Shown: positions 1-10,944, counted from the stretch's first letter. The stretch: 64,000 nucleotides of DNA from Nitzschia sp. pyKryTriq1 (GCA_956465555.1 OY101123.1:1364001-1428000); one strand, 5' to 3'. Notes: generated by a model from the sequence alone, not told the origin. Program-made: numbers and translations.

Positions 1-486
1 ATTGGTGATTGTGGCGGAGTCGACGTTGTGATCCGAGCAATGTGGGTACACGCTCTCAAGGTTTCCGTGCTAGAATGGTGCTGTCGGGCTCTGTATACAC
101 TGACGCTCGACCCACAGAATTGTCGTGTCGTCCTAGACGTTGGTGGCATATCTGCGATTGTCAACTCAATGCAAGGCCATGTGGATTGTCAGACAGTGCA
201 AGAAATGGGTTGCGCTATTTTTGGCAACCTTGCCGCAAACGATGATGAAACGCGGATGCGCATTGTGGATGAAGAGGCTCTAGATGCCATTGTGCTGGCG
301 ATGGTCTTACACGCGGATGATATGCAGGTACAGGAAAGAGCATGCGTAGCACTGATGCGTCTTGCAGTCCCGTCCAACTACAATGCGATGAAAGCAGCGA
401 ATATTCCCGAGCTTGTCCGCACGGCAGCTCGAAAGTTCCCGGATCGATGCGATGAGCCCGCTCAACAACTTCTCAGCGTTTTTTGA
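1..486 (+). CDS. Armadillo-repeat protein, C-terminal part (5' end outside window)
   Basis: The frame is open from base 1 to the stop at 484-486, so only the last 161 codons of a longer gene are here. The residues form alpha-helical repeats of about 42-45 residues with ARM/HEAT spacing, for example GGISAIVNSMQGH followed by GCAIFGNLAAND, then EALDAIVLAMVLH followed by ACVALMRLAVPS. In this repeat type the short helices stack into a binding surface for other proteins. Partner and cell compartment cannot be told from this fragment. An ATG at 40 lies inside a repeat and is not a credible start. The ARM fold is well supported; the specific role is unknown. Confidence 0.75.
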   Translation: MGDCGGVDVVIRAMWVHALKVSVLEWCCRALYTLTLDPQNCRVVLDVGGISAIVNSMQGHVDCQTVQEMGCAIFGNLAANDDETRMRIVDEEALDAIVLAMVLHADDMQVQERACVALMRLAVPSNYNAMKAANIPELVRTAARKFPDRCDEPAQQLLSVF

Positions 487-885
487 AACGGTACATCTAC
501 TAGTTAGGCATTTTGAATTTGGTGCTGCGAACAGAGATAGACCGCTGTAATTAGTAGTTCTAGCTCTCTCTACAGCTAGAGAGTACTCCTAACGGTACCG
601 GTACGAAAAGTCAGTGTTTTAAGATTCATTCTGATCGATTGAGTCGAATTTCGACTGATGACGACTGACTTTTACAATGATGCACCGGTTCGATGCGCGC
701 GCTGAATGTTAGTGCGATGCGTTTTGTCGGAACTCGACGATCCTGCTCGGAACGCCTGACATCATGATCATCATTGTTATTGTTCGATGCTGACAAGCCT
801 GCAATGGTGAAAGGTAAAACAAGAGGGAGCACAAAGACATCTCGACACGTTGTTTGGTGCTGACTTGCACGTCGCAATTGCCATC
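487..885. other. Intergenic, no gene seen
   Basis: It contains an imperfect inverted repeat of CTCTCT/AGAGAG near 560-585 and one GGTACCGGTAC palindrome near 592-602. No other structure was recognised. It should hold the 3' end of the ARM gene and the promoter of the next gene. Confidence 0.5.
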
Positions 886-1434
886 ATGCCACCTTCAAGT
901 GCAAACCCGGCAACCGTTGTGCTTGCTGCTTGCCACACTTTGGGGCCGATCGGAGCTGCCGTGGTCTTGTTATGGGTTGGGTTGTGGGGTCTTCTGGACA
1001 CGTATTTGTTCCCCGAGGACCCTACCTTGTCCGCCGCTGCTTGCGTTGGTGTTGCAACAGTTTTGGCTTTAATTTGTCATGCTTGGGCATCCTCTAGCGT
1101 CCCAAGAGACAACGCTGCATACGCGTTTCTCACAGCCACGTTGGCGGTTTGCTACTGGAGAGGAGTCTGGAAATTGTGGCAGACCCTTGTTTTTGTCGAC
1201 ATACCTTTGATTCAGTCATTATTGGCATTAGCCTTAGGAATTGGTATCTTGGTTCGGACCGGCAATTTCAAGGCCACTGTCGTTGGGCCTCCGATCCTAT
1301 TCCCTCAACCCAAACTGGATCACTTCACTCCTGCGACCGTCGACCGCCCAGGAATTGACCATGATTTAACAACTCCACTACATGCTGACTTCAACGACGA
1401 AGAGATGATGATTGCCTTGACGGACGTTGAATAA
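886..1434 (+). CDS. Small multi-pass membrane protein, fuseless-like
   Basis: The ORF encodes 182 residues from the ATG at 886. It stays open upstream to a TTG at 850, but 886 is the first ATG. At least four hydrophobic spans are visible, around residues 9-35, 46-65, 75-95 and 105-125. Two W-x-G/R-x-W motifs occur: WVGLWGLLDTYLFPED in the first half and YWRGVWKLWQ in the second. Paired motifs of this form occur in the Fuseless family of eukaryotic membrane proteins, which is the basis for the label. The C-terminal 50 residues are polar and acidic. The membrane nature is clear; the family assignment is tentative and the function unknown. Confidence 0.6.
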   Translation: MPPSSANPATVVLAACHTLGPIGAAVVLLWVGLWGLLDTYLFPEDPTLSAAACVGVATVLALICHAWASSSVPRDNAAYAFLTATLAVCYWRGVWKLWQTLVFVDIPLIQSLLALALGIGILVRTGNFKATVVGPPILFPQPKLDHFTPATVDRPGIDHDLTTPLHADFNDEEMMIALTDVE

Positions 1435-2639
1435 AAGAGAGCACCGTCTAGCTGGTGGCGATTCGGCTGGCGGACCGAGGCTCGAATCATTGTGGGGATG
1501 CAATTTCATTCTCATGCTATTGCTGCTATCTCGATTCCTTGTCCCTCGAGAATATCCTCTTCAGAGTGCTTCAATAGCTTACGCACGATGGCACCGAAAA
1601 GAGAATTGTTTGATAAATTATTGCCCCCAAAGCAAACTGTATGCACGGAACGGCAACTTGGTCACAGTGGAGAATTTCCAAGCACTTCGAAGCAAGCCCA
1701 TATTTTGATGGTCGAATCACTTGGCTCGAGTCAGAAACTTTGTCATTCCGGCGTTGCAGATACGACTTTCGATGGAAAACTGGTCGGTTGCATCAGATTC
1801 TGTATATTCTTCAAACAGGATGAGGTGTCATTGGATAATTTCAAGACCAGCGGCGGATGACAAACAACTAAGATTTATTTAGACTGACACCGAAGACGCA
1901 ATATTCCATTGCTGTACTTGTACGACCCAATTGCCTTCCCAATCATCTTATTGCATCGCTTGATCTCCTCTGTATTTGTAGTTTCCATGGAAAGGACGTT
2001 TCAATATCCGCGCTAATTTTCCCTTCGCAGGAAATCGGCTGTTGGCTTAACAATACCATTGCAGCATTCATCATCCTCCAGTACCGGTATGTACGTACTT
2101 CTAGTTTTTGCTGTGAATTGATGTGACTCAAATGAGCAAGCGTCCGTTTGCAACCCTGTGCCTGGAGTGGTGCTCAACGCTCTTACTACGAGTATTTATT
2201 GAGATAACAGCTTTGCAGGTGGTCGTCTCTTTCCTGGGTGATGATTTTGTTCTTCTATGATTTGGGTCCTTCAAAATGTGAGTCAATGGCACATGGTCCA
2301 ACGTGCTATTTTTGCGCGCCACATGCCAAAATTTTATATTCATCATCCAGACCGTAGACCATGCATTGCGCTTTTTCTTGGACGAAGCTTGGTACAGTTT
2401 CCACGAGAGCCTACGAGAACGGCATTCAACACTCCCTCCACTATTTGCCAAACCAACAGAAAAATCATCCCAATGGCCAAAATAATGTCGATAACCAGCC
2501 AAAATAAATCTCGTCGCAGCAGTCTCCACACCAAAGAACGCTTCCGCCTTCCAAGCTCTGTAGGTTGGGGGAGTCACCGTCACACTATTCACACTATCAT
2601 TATTTATTAGAACGATATCTGTAGACTACTCTGCCCACC
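1435..2639. other. Intergenic, no supported gene
   Basis: Several short ORFs lie here on both strands and none resembles a known family. The most suggestive is a minus-strand stretch at 2343-2534 with one hydrophobic run (around WLVIDIILAIGMIFLLVWQ), but it lacks an ATG and overlaps other open frames. A GTACCGGTA palindrome is near 2082. The plus-strand gene starting at 2640 needs its promoter here. Confidence 0.4.
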
Positions 2640-3473
2640 ATGACACATTCCCATGACACCGAGAGATTGATGGGAGACGCACCGCCTCTGATGGTCCGAG
2701 TGAAGGCACCTGCAACCCTTCCAGCTGGTTATACTTTTGAAGCTCTCTTGAATGACGATCCCGACCGTCCTTTCATCTGCGAAGTTGTAAGTCGGCAACA
2801 TTGTGGCTTTATGCATGTCTTTGTAAGATTTGTATCTAATGTCTTTTTCTTGTCGTCAACATAGCCTGAAGGTGGTGCGATTGAGGGTGAAACCTTCTTG
2901 ACTCCTGTTCCAAACGCCACGGATGTTAGTCGGATTCATGCCCCTACGGGCAAGTGGAAAGATGGCATCTGTGATTGCTTTGCCTACGGGGCATGCCACC
3001 CGCATCTATGGTGCGCATTTTTCTGTAGTAAGATTCTGATGGCCCAAGTCATGACTCGAATGAATTTGACTTGGTTGGGAGAACCTGGACCCCGTGCGGC
3101 TACTCAAAATACGTTCAAAGTCGTCATCATTCTGTTGCTTTCGTATTGGGTCTATTCCACTACTTTGGAGATTGCTTCACTGGATTATCGGCCCGATAAT
3201 GCTCCTCTCTATATGATGATTATGAAGGCAGTTGGGAGCATTCTATGGATCATCTGGACTACCTACAGTTTATGCCGAACTCGACAAAGTATTCGCGAAC
3301 AGTATTCTATCCCAGAACAACGCTGCCCAGGATGCGAGGATTTTTGTTGCTCCTTTTTCTGTACGTGCTGCACGTTGGCCCAGATGGCTCGCCATACGGG
3401 AGAGTATGAGACGTATCCGGGCAAGTGCTGCACGTCGACTGGCCTGCCCGAAGGAGCCCCCTTTACGGTCTAG
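2640..3473 (+). CDS. PLAC8-family cysteine-rich membrane protein (two exons)
   Basis: Exon 1 is 2640-2786 and exon 2 is 2865-3473. They are separated by a 78-bp intron that opens with GTAAGT and closes with CATAG, phase 0. The spliced protein has 251 residues. The PLAC8 domain fills the second half: it begins with CDCFAYGACHPHLWCAFFC, continues through two hydrophobic spans (around VVIILLLSYWVYS and AVGSILWIIWTTYSL), and ends with the cysteine cluster RCPGCEDFCCSFFCTCCTLAQ. Known members sit in membranes and act in cell-size control, cadmium resistance or cation transport; the substrate here cannot be inferred. Without the intron the N-terminal 49 codons would be cut off, so the splice is well supported. 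Confidence 0.85.
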
Positions 3474-3625
3474 AAGAAACTATATGGCTTATTCAATGGG
3501 AAATGATTGGGTGCACGGATACTACATTATTATTCAGCGGGAAAGGATTGCATGTACGAATACGGGACGACTAGCGATGATAATCTCATGTCGATATTGA
3601 CACTATGTACGGGCTAGTACTTTAT

Positions 3626-4678
3626 TCAATTTTCTTCCTCCTCGAATCCGTATGTTTGCTTGAACTCCTGATTCAATGCTTCCTTTTCCCGTCCAAGTTC
3701 GTTCTCCAAGGCCTCGCGTTCTTCGTCAGCCGCAGTCTTCTCTGCCCGACGTAGGGCCTTGCTCTTGCGTCCACCCATCTTGTCGACATCTTGCTTCTCC
3801 ACGTGGAGACGACCAATGGTTTCCCCAAATACATTCGTTGTGTGATTCTTGACCTTCTTCTTCTTGAGTGCTTGGGGTTGCTTAAGAGCCGCCTTCCACA
3901 GATCAGGAGCAGCGAACTGTGTTCTACGAATGATCATAGTCATATCGGGCCCGCATGGTGTCAACAAAGGGACGGGGACTTTGCTGGTGGGGTTGCTGGG
4001 ATCCTTCTTAAGCTTCACAAAGTACGTGTGCTGATGAACCACCAGCTGATTGGTCTGGGGCTGTTGCGATGCAACAAACATCATCATATGATCGAGACCA
4101 CTGACCATGACCTTATCAACGACGTCTCCACGGTAAAAGTCCATCAGTAGATTCTGCAGTTTCTGGCAGTTGGAATCTTGCTGCCAAAGATCTCCGAGAA
4201 ACATCATCATCGGCTTGGATCCAACTCGCTTCTTTGGTACAGATCCACCATAATCTTGAATACTCTTATAACGCAATACTCCAACTTCCACCATATCCAG
4301 TACTTGATGATCAAAAGTCCTGCCCAACACCAGATTGTTAGGGCGTTTCTTGTTTGTGCTGGCCAGGGCGAACATCGAACAATCGTTCTTGGTCGTCAGA
4401 AACTCCAGAGAATGCTGTCCATCGGTCTCAAAAGCGACAATTGCATTCTTCTTTGTTAGCATTTTACAATGAGGTGACTGCATAGCCCGCATGTCCTTGA
4501 GGACATTTCCCATGGCTTGACTGCATCGAATCCCTTTGAGCAACAGCGATGGCTTGGCTCCTTCGCGAAGTTGGGCTTCCGTGGACTTGAGGTACCGCTG
4601 CACCCGAGCTTTTGCAGGTTTTCCGCCGGCTAGTACCTTGGCTTTCGCTGCCTTTTGCTGCTCTTGTGTCGGTGCCAT
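3626..4678 (-). CDS. RPF2: Ribosome production factor 2 (Brix domain)
   Basis: A single exon encodes 350 residues, close to the family's usual length. After a lysine-rich N-terminus come AREGAKPSLLLKGIRCSQ-type residues (read here as REGAKPSLLLKG) and MLTKKNAIVAFE, then LEFLTTKNDCSMFALAST and KRPNNLVLGRTFDHQVLDM, the characteristic start of the RPF2-type Brix fold. Rpf2 pairs with Rrs1 in the nucleolus and brings 5S RNP (5S rRNA with uL5 and uL18) into the pre-60S particle. The C-terminal 60 residues are charged and likely coiled or disordered, as in other members. The gene ends 152 bp from the convergent PLAC8 gene. Confidence 0.93.
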   Translation of the reverse strand: MAPTQEQQKAAKAKVLAGGKPAKARVQRYLKSTEAQLREGAKPSLLLKGIRCSQAMGNVLKDMRAMQSPHCKMLTKKNAIVAFETDGQHSLEFLTTKNDCSMFALASTNKKRPNNLVLGRTFDHQVLDMVEVGVLRYKSIQDYGGSVPKKRVGSKPMMMFLGDLWQQDSNCQKLQNLLMDFYRGDVVDKVMVSGLDHMMMFVASQQPQTNQLVVHQHTYFVKLKKDPSNPTSKVPVPLLTPCGPDMTMIIRRTQFAAPDLWKAALKQPQALKKKKVKNHTTNVFGETIGRLHVEKQDVDKMGGRKSKALRRAEKTAADEEREALENELGREKEALNQEFKQTYGFEEEEN

Positions 4679-5478
4679 CTCGGGTAAGTATTACGAGGGG
4701 ATACTCTTCGAACTGTTGCTTTTTTGATCGACTACTTGTACCGGTACGGTCGGTCTTTTTCTTTTGTTCTGTGTTTCTGATACTCGTCGCAGTGCGACGG
4801 ATGGAAGATGAAAACGAAGGATTTTCTGGTGGTTGGCAACGCGTGAAGAGCGAGCATCGATGCGGGAGACGTAGATACTCGGTTGACGGCCAGACATGTG
4901 TATTGCAAAAGGGGGAAGGGGGTGGGGGTAGGCGCGCGCGGGGGTTGGGGCACGGAATTACAGTAACGAGTCGTCGTCGTCTGCTACCGGTACCGGTAGA
5001 AGAAGAAGCAAGCCCTCTCCAGTCCATTCACAGCCTTCCCTGATTACTCTCTAGACTACCGGGTACGAGTGCACTGGTACCTGTACTGGTACGTTCTACG
5101 AATAATCCTCCTACCGGTGATAACTACGAAAATTTGACTCGCATGACTTCATTTATTTCACAATAGAGCAAGAAGAATCGACAGAAAGCGCGCGTAGCGC
5201 ACGAAATCCGTCGCAACTTCGCACGGCAAAGATCTTTCGCCATCATCGCTCATCGTCAATCGCCGTGTGTCATACGGTAGCCATAGTAAAGACAATGCCA
5301 TCAACCATCATCACATCTCATTCCTCACACATCAGAGGCCACGCACCTAATACAGTACCAGTACGGTATCTTCTGTCGTGTTATCACAATATTGGTGGTG
5401 CAGGTTTGAAATAAGAAAGGCGGAGGATCTGAAAACGAGCGAGTTGTTTCGAGTACATTCATTTTATAGCAACTCATC
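4679..5478. other. Divergent intergenic region between RPF2 and DIS3L2-like genes
   Basis: About 800 bp with no supported gene. It should carry promoters for both flanking genes. TACCGGTAC-type palindromes occur near 4738-4747 and 4986-5000, and a G-rich run (GGGGGAAGGGGGTGGGGG type) lies near 4911-4950. Long shadow ORFs on the minus strand look like chance. Confidence 0.5.
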
Positions 5479-8322
5479 ATGATGAGTAGCAACTCCGCCA
5501 GCACCAACGATGGACAGGGGCCTGGGAGGGGTAAGGGGCGGAGCCGTCAAAATCATCGCCGCGGTAACAAAAAAGCGCCCGTGGCACGCGAAGGTCAGTC
5601 CAGCACACATTCTACGAGTACTGGTGTGGACGAGTCGTCAGGAGATACATCTGCGAATGGAGCAGCCACCGCGATTGCTTCCTCGGGTCGACAGAACCCA
5701 AAGCAAAACTACCAGAAAAATAAGAAACGGCAGGTGAAACCTCAGCCTGTCACAGGTGACGAGAAAGACGATAGCAAGAAAGCCGCAGAAGCAACGTCAT
5801 CCAGTGGCAAGCAGTCTTCCAAGAACAATAACAGGCGACAGGGACGTGGCGGTAGAAATAATGGCAAAGCAGACGAGGAAAAGATTGTTTATCCGTCCTA
5901 CTGGAAGCTGAAAGACTGCCTGACCCGGTACAACGCTAAGGACCCTGACATCATCCGTGGAACTTTGCGGGTGCTGCCTACCAAGGATGCAGCATCCTTT
6001 TGTACTTGTGATCGCGGGAGTCAAGCCAAAGATGTTTTTATAACAACTCCTCTAGAACGCAACAGAGCACTCGACGGAGACCAAGTGTTTGTGGAACTTC
6101 TGCCCCCGGAAGATGCAGATGATGATCAGGAATCAGTTGAACAAGGTCAAGCCGAAAAGAGTGAAGAAGGCATGGAAGACATTGGTGACGAAGTTCAAGA
6201 ATCCTGGTGGCAAGACGATGGCGTTCAAGTCAGCCTGTGGGATCCCGTAGTACCCATTCAGCGAGCACATGGAATTCCAAAGCCATCTCCTTCGGGTGGA
6301 AATAATACAGGACAAAGACGCGGTCGTGTAGTCCATGTCATACCACCGGTATCGTTTGGGTCAGAAATCAATCCGACAGAACGCGCGACTTCGGCCTCGC
6401 GTCGAATAGTAGGCACATTGAAGCGGATGAATAACGGTACCGCTTTGTTGACTTCCGCCAACAAATCCCTTTGCCAGTTTCGGTTGACTACAACAGACGC
6501 CGAAAAATACAAAGACAGTCCTCCTGATGCTATATTCTCTGCAAAGTATGTTTATGGATCATGGCAACGTGATTGCAAATGGCCTCCATGTGAAGATGTG
6601 GTGCAATTCGGACTATCCTGCAACGTTGAAGATGAAACCACTGCACTATTGATTGATAATCAGGTCGATCATGGTGAATTCCCGAGTACCGTATTGGAGG
6701 AATGCCAACAAGTGGTGGCCTCTGGCGAATACACCAACGGTGAAGAGTCGGGTTGGAGGCCTACTCCTGAAATGTACCCTGGTCGTCGTGACTTTCGACG
6801 CAGGCGCATTTTCACAATCGACCCAACGACTGCCAAAGATCTAGACGACGCTCTTCATATTGAGGTGCTAGATAATGGGCAGATCGAACTCGGGGTGCAT
6901 ATTGCAGATGTGAGTCACTTCATCCCGCCAAATTCAAAGATTGACCTAGAAGCCCAGAGACGCTGCACAACTGTGTATCTAGTGGATCGAACAATTCCAA
7001 TGTTGCCACGTCCACTTTGTGAAATTGCTTGCAGCTTGAATGAGGACGTAGAACGCTTGGCTTTTTCCTGTGTCTGGAGAATGAACCGCGATGGAAGCTT
7101 GGTAAAAGGACACAAGGTTTGGTACGGAAGAAGCGTTATAAAGTCCTGCGCTAGACTGGACTACGCAACGGCGCAAAATATCATTGATAAGAAGGTGGCT
7201 TTTGGCGAGAACGAAGTCGACGAGCGTCTTTGGCCTGTGAGCCGACGTCCCTCGGGTGAGCACGCCATGGAACAAGTCGCTGCAGATGTGAGGTTGATGC
7301 ATGAAGTTGGAATGGCCCGGCGACGGTTGCGTTTCCAGAATGGGGCTGTTGCTTTGCAAGCAGTGAAGCTGACATTTCAGCTTGACTCTGATCGAGAAAC
7401 CCCCCTTCTTTGCGAACCATACAATATCCGCGAATCCAACAATCTTGTGGAAGAATACATGCTCATTGCCAATTATTTGGTGGCACAACGTCTCGTTACT
7501 CATGCCGGTGGCAAGGCACTCCTCAGAAACCACGAGCCGCCACTTTATGAAGGATTAGAAAAGGTCGTGGAGATGGCGAAAGAAGCAATTGGCTTTCAGA
7601 TTGATATAAGCAGCTCTGAGGCTCTACAGCGGTCCCTAAACAAACTTGGACGAGAATGTCGAGATGAAATCGTTCTCAAAACCATCACTGAAATGCTGAA
7701 ATTGCCAATGCAAGCTGCCAACTACGTTGCTGCCGGAACAATGAGTAATGAAGCCTGGGCGCACTTCGCTTTGAACATTCCGTATTACACTCACTTTACA
7801 TCGCCCATTCGTCGGTATGCGGATGTCATAGTACATCGGTTGCTGCAGGCAACACTGGATGGTCCAGAGGCCGTCGATGACTTTGTCTTGAGTGAAAATG
7901 ACATTGAATCCATTTGTGAGCGTTGCAATGACAAGAAAGAAGGTTCCCGCAAAGCGCAGGAACGCAGCGATATTGTCTTCCTTGCTCTATATTTGCGCAG
8001 AAATCCTATGAAGTCGAAGCTGGGAGTCGTAGTTTCGATCGGTCAGAAGACGTTCACTGTTTTCGTGCCGTCCTTGGGAGTATCGACACTCGTTTTTCTT
8101 GACGAGCACAAAAGTTGGATCAAATCCCAGCCATTGGAAGAAAATGCGGTCATGGGACGGCGGATTAAGCTAGAGCGGATTGCATCGCACAATGGAGAGC
8201 GCTGGACGGAGTTGATGATCAAGTCGTTCACGAAAATACGGGTAACATGCAAATGCCAGGAAAAGCCACCAATCGGTGTAAAGCTTGAATTCGAAGGTCC
8301 CTGGGTTGGAAATGGCAACTGA
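5479..8322 (+). CDS. DIS3L2: RNase II/RNB-family 3'-5' exoribonuclease, DIS3L2-like
   Basis: A single exon encodes 947 residues. Residues 1-130 are basic, Q/N/S-rich and disordered. Cold-shock/OB modules follow (LTRYNAKDPDIIRGTLRV and nearby), then the RNB catalytic domain from about residue 440 to 790. The active site motif TIDPTTAKDLDDALHI carries the metal-binding aspartates D448, D454, D456 and D457. The conserved LPRPLCEIACSLN and HFTSPIRRYADVIVHR blocks follow, then an S1-like C-terminus. No N-terminal PIN domain is visible, which separates it from exosome DIS3/Rrp44 and fits DIS3L2, the cytoplasmic enzyme that degrades uridylated RNAs in animals and plants. The gene lies divergent to RPF2. 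Orthology to DIS3L2 rather than DIS3L1 or bacterial-type RNase R is inferred from layout. Confidence 0.9.
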   Translation: MMSSNSASTNDGQGPGRGKGRSRQNHRRGNKKAPVAREGQSSTHSTSTGVDESSGDTSANGAATAIASSGRQNPKQNYQKNKKRQVKPQPVTGDEKDDSKKAAEATSSSGKQSSKNNNRRQGRGGRNNGKADEEKIVYPSYWKLKDCLTRYNAKDPDIIRGTLRVLPTKDAASFCTCDRGSQAKDVFITTPLERNRALDGDQVFVELLPPEDADDDQESVEQGQAEKSEEGMEDIGDEVQESWWQDDGVQVSLWDPVVPIQRAHGIPKPSPSGGNNTGQRRGRVVHVIPPVSFGSEINPTERATSASRRIVGTLKRMNNGTALLTSANKSLCQFRLTTTDAEKYKDSPPDAIFSAKYVYGSWQRDCKWPPCEDVVQFGLSCNVEDETTALLIDNQVDHGEFPSTVLEECQQVVASGEYTNGEESGWRPTPEMYPGRRDFRRRRIFTIDPTTAKDLDDALHIEVLDNGQIELGVHIADVSHFIPPNSKIDLEAQRRCTTVYLVDRTIPMLPRPLCEIACSLNEDVERLAFSCVWRMNRDGSLVKGHKVWYGRSVIKSCARLDYATAQNIIDKKVAFGENEVDERLWPVSRRPSGEHAMEQVAADVRLMHEVGMARRRLRFQNGAVALQAVKLTFQLDSDRETPLLCEPYNIRESNNLVEEYMLIANYLVAQRLVTHAGGKALLRNHEPPLYEGLEKVVEMAKEAIGFQIDISSSEALQRSLNKLGRECRDEIVLKTITEMLKLPMQAANYVAAGTMSNEAWAHFALNIPYYTHFTSPIRRYADVIVHRLLQATLDGPEAVDDFVLSENDIESICERCNDKKEGSRKAQERSDIVFLALYLRRNPMKSKLGVVVSIGQKTFTVFVPSLGVSTLVFLDEHKSWIKSQPLEENAVMGRRIKLERIASHNGERWTELMIKSFTKIRVTCKCQEKPPIGVKLEFEGPWVGNGN

Positions 8323-9423
8323 ACGACCTTTGCAGCTACCGAAGCACTCTGAGGCGAACGCCTGCGGCAGGAGTACCACCAGTAGACTACTTCTATCTAC
8401 TGATAACCTGATGGAAGTAGAACTACCAGAAGGCATGGCAGTGATTTGTAGGCAACTATGAACAAACTAGAATAACTCTACTTTCCAAAAGCATGGACCC
8501 CTACTGGGGACGGTGAAGCTATTATTAGGCAGTACTGTACTAGCAGAAAGCAACTTTTCTGTAGGAAGTAGAGTGGCGATCGTCTACTGCATCAAGCATA
8601 CAGTAATGTAGACAATTCTACTCCTATCTCTTCCCCTCTCTGCTAGAGGGGTACTCATCTACTGTAAAGGATTTCGATGTCTCCAGTACACTAGCTATCT
8701 ACCTGTAGCAGTACGTGTAGGGTTCGAAGTCAAGAGGTGCCGAAAGCATAGATGTTTCTCTACTCTACTACTACTACGTGAGCGACACCCTCGCCTCACG
8801 ACTGTCAAGGTAATTGTTAATTTAGACAGGGCACTTTTACGCTGCTTTAGCTTACTACTTCTAGCTACCGGTAGTAGAGAGCGCTCATACAGCAAGCAGT
8901 AGAGAGAGTGTACGGTACCCGTAACGTTAGAGGAACAAGAAGACAGCGAAGAAAATGACTGACTCACATGCACCAAACAGTACAATACCATTTCAGTACC
9001 GGTACCAGTACTCGTACCTGTAAAATACGAACTGCGAGAACTTGCCCCTAACTTCTCCGATGCTGACGTCGATCCACGTCAACCGTCGTCGCCTTCGGAA
9101 ATTCCCAGAACTTTTTGTTCGGGGAATTTCGTGTCTGCTTCATGTCGCACCACAACCGACTTCGTCGTCAAAATTCGAATTTCCCTGTGTCGTGGATGTG
9201 TCGCTTCGCCAATAAGAACCACCGAGTGAGTCATGGATTCGCGTCATCAACCTCAACCAGCAACAGATCTGCAATCATGCATGAGATGCTTGGATGAGAA
9301 AGGAGAAAAGCACTCCTCGATTCTCGGAGGACAACTTGAAAGGAATCATCGGTTGCTTTGTTGTACCCATAATCTCGTTCTTTTCTTGTCTGAAACATAG
9401 TCCACCAAAGCTCAGAAATCGCA
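8323..9423. other. Intergenic, 1.1 kb, simple-sequence rich
   Basis: No gene is supported. Runs of CTACTACTA and TAGTAG and the palindromes CTACCGGTAG (near 8866) and GTACCGGTACCAGTAC (near 8997) are present. A 60-codon ORF at 9115-9297 just upstream of the PPR gene has no family resemblance. Confidence 0.5.
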
Positions 9424-10944
9424 ATGAAACTTATTCTACTATGCTTATGGCTGCCCTTGGTGCAGTCCTATGTCACTTGGATCGGCGCAGTGCCGCCAAA
9501 TAAGCAAATTCCATGGTTGCAGAAATTGACGGGCGACATCTGTGAGTCCAAGACTCTATCCGATGAAATGATCCAAGCTGCTCCGCATGTTATGAAAGGA
9601 TGGGCCACGGCAAAACAGCATAGTGCCGAGAACGCTGTCGCTGTAGAGCGGCTGGTGAAACGATTAGTGGACGAAAGTGAGGCTGGGAATGCTAAAGCAA
9701 CTCCTCACACCGACGACTACAACTGTATGATTGAAGGCTGGGCTCGAAGTGGTGAAGGAGTATTCGCCGCCGAGCGTTGTGAACAGATTCTGACTCAAAT
9801 GCAGGCTCGATATGAAGAGGGCGACAAGAATGTTCAACCTAACCTTGCCTCCTTCAAAGTTGTCATCATGGCATGGCGGCAATATCAAACTGACTACAGC
9901 GCCGTAAGAGCGCAACGAATTCTCGAATGGATGGTGCAGTTGTATAAGGATCAGAAAAACGACCTAGCTCTCCCTGATTCGGATTGCTTTGATATTGTAC
10001 TGCAAAGTTGGGCTCGAAACCGGTTACCGGAAGCCCCGACACGAGCTGAGAAACTCCTTGGGATGATGGAAAAACTTCACCAGGAGACGGAATCGCCGAA
10101 ATTGCGACCGAGAACTCTCTCTTTCAACGCTGTGCTCAGCGCTTGGGGGAAGTCAAAAGACGATGACTCTTGGAAGCGTGCACTTGGCATCCTTTCCTTC
10201 ATGGAAAACCTCCATTCCATTGAGAAGAATGATCGAGTCGCACCGGATCTCATTACCTACCACATTGTCCTCGGTGCCTTAGCCAGATCTGGAAATGCGA
10301 AAGCCGTAGCACCCAAGGCTGACGCAATTATTCGTTCGATCGAAAAGCAGTACAAGGCAGGGACCACTACCTGGAAGCCTGACACGATCATCTTCAATTC
10401 TGCTATCGGACTCTGGGCAAAGAGTAGTACGACCCGTGCGTACCGAAAAGCTCGCTCGCTCCTGGACAGACAACTAAACATGTTCCACGACGGATGTGAA
10501 GAGTGTCCGCCAGATGTCGTCGGATTTACATCTGTCATCTCCAGCTGTGCCTCGGAGCCGGGAGACCGTGCTGAGAGGCAAAAGGCATTCAATGTTGCCC
10601 TGTCTACCTACCAGCAACTTGTGTCAAGGTCAGGGGACTTTGGTGAACCAAACCATGTCACCTACGGAACAATGTTGAAGGCTTGCGCGCGACTACTGCC
10701 TCCTGGATGTTCCGAGCGAAGCAAATGGACAAAGCAGATCTTTGAAGACTGTGTGTCAAGAGGCTTAGTTGGAGACATGGTCCTTGGTAAGCTTCGAGAA
10801 GCGGCCACCAACACGGAATACAAAGAATTGATGCAGGGCCACTCGAAACGTCAGCTTCCTGATTCGTGGTCTTGCAACGTTCATGAAAAGAGCGAGTACA
10901 GACGCAAGGTTCAAAACAACAACCGAAGAAGAGCAGCCGTGTAA
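9424..10944 (+). CDS. Pentatricopeptide-repeat (PPR) protein, secreted or organelle-targeted
   Basis: A single exon encodes 506 residues. The first 17 residues (MKLILLCLWLPLVQS) form a clear signal-peptide core, so the protein enters the ER and may go on to the plastid, though the A-F-x-P motif is not obvious. From about residue 95 at least eight degenerate PPR units follow. Each opens with a hydroxyl/aromatic pair and an A/G-W signature: YNCMIEGWARSG, FKVVIMAWRQ, FDIVLQSWARN, FNAVLSAWGKS, YHIVLGALARS, FNSAIGLWAKS, FTSVISSCAS and YGTMLKACARL. PPR proteins bind organellar RNA and act in its processing, stability or translation. The spacing between units exceeds 35 residues, as is usual for diatom members. 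The RNA target is unknown. Confidence 0.87.
   Translation: MKLILLCLWLPLVQSYVTWIGAVPPNKQIPWLQKLTGDICESKTLSDEMIQAAPHVMKGWATAKQHSAENAVAVERLVKRLVDESEAGNAKATPHTDDYNCMIEGWARSGEGVFAAERCEQILTQMQARYEEGDKNVQPNLASFKVVIMAWRQYQTDYSAVRAQRILEWMVQLYKDQKNDLALPDSDCFDIVLQSWARNRLPEAPTRAEKLLGMMEKLHQETESPKLRPRTLSFNAVLSAWGKSKDDDSWKRALGILSFMENLHSIEKNDRVAPDLITYHIVLGALARSGNAKAVAPKADAIIRSIEKQYKAGTTTWKPDTIIFNSAIGLWAKSSTTRAYRKARSLLDRQLNMFHDGCEECPPDVVGFTSVISSCASEPGDRAERQKAFNVALSTYQQLVSRSGDFGEPNHVTYGTMLKACARLLPPGCSERSKWTKQIFEDCVSRGLVGDMVLGKLREAATNTEYKELMQGHSKRQLPDSWSCNVHEKSEYRRKVQNNNRRRAAV

Noticed and set aside
1440-1500. GAGGCTCGAATC resembling a tRNA B box
   Set aside because: No A box at a suitable distance and no cloverleaf stems could be formed.
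1492-1860. Plus-strand ORF of 122 codons downstream of the fuseless-like gene
   Set aside because: No recognisable domain, overlaps other open frames, and most likely chance or 3' UTR.
2128-2592. Minus-strand ORF of 154 codons, and a hydrophobic 63-codon ORF overlapping it
   Set aside because: The longer ORF has no family resemblance and irregular composition. The shorter has a single hydrophobic run but starts with TTG, and no splice partners were found.
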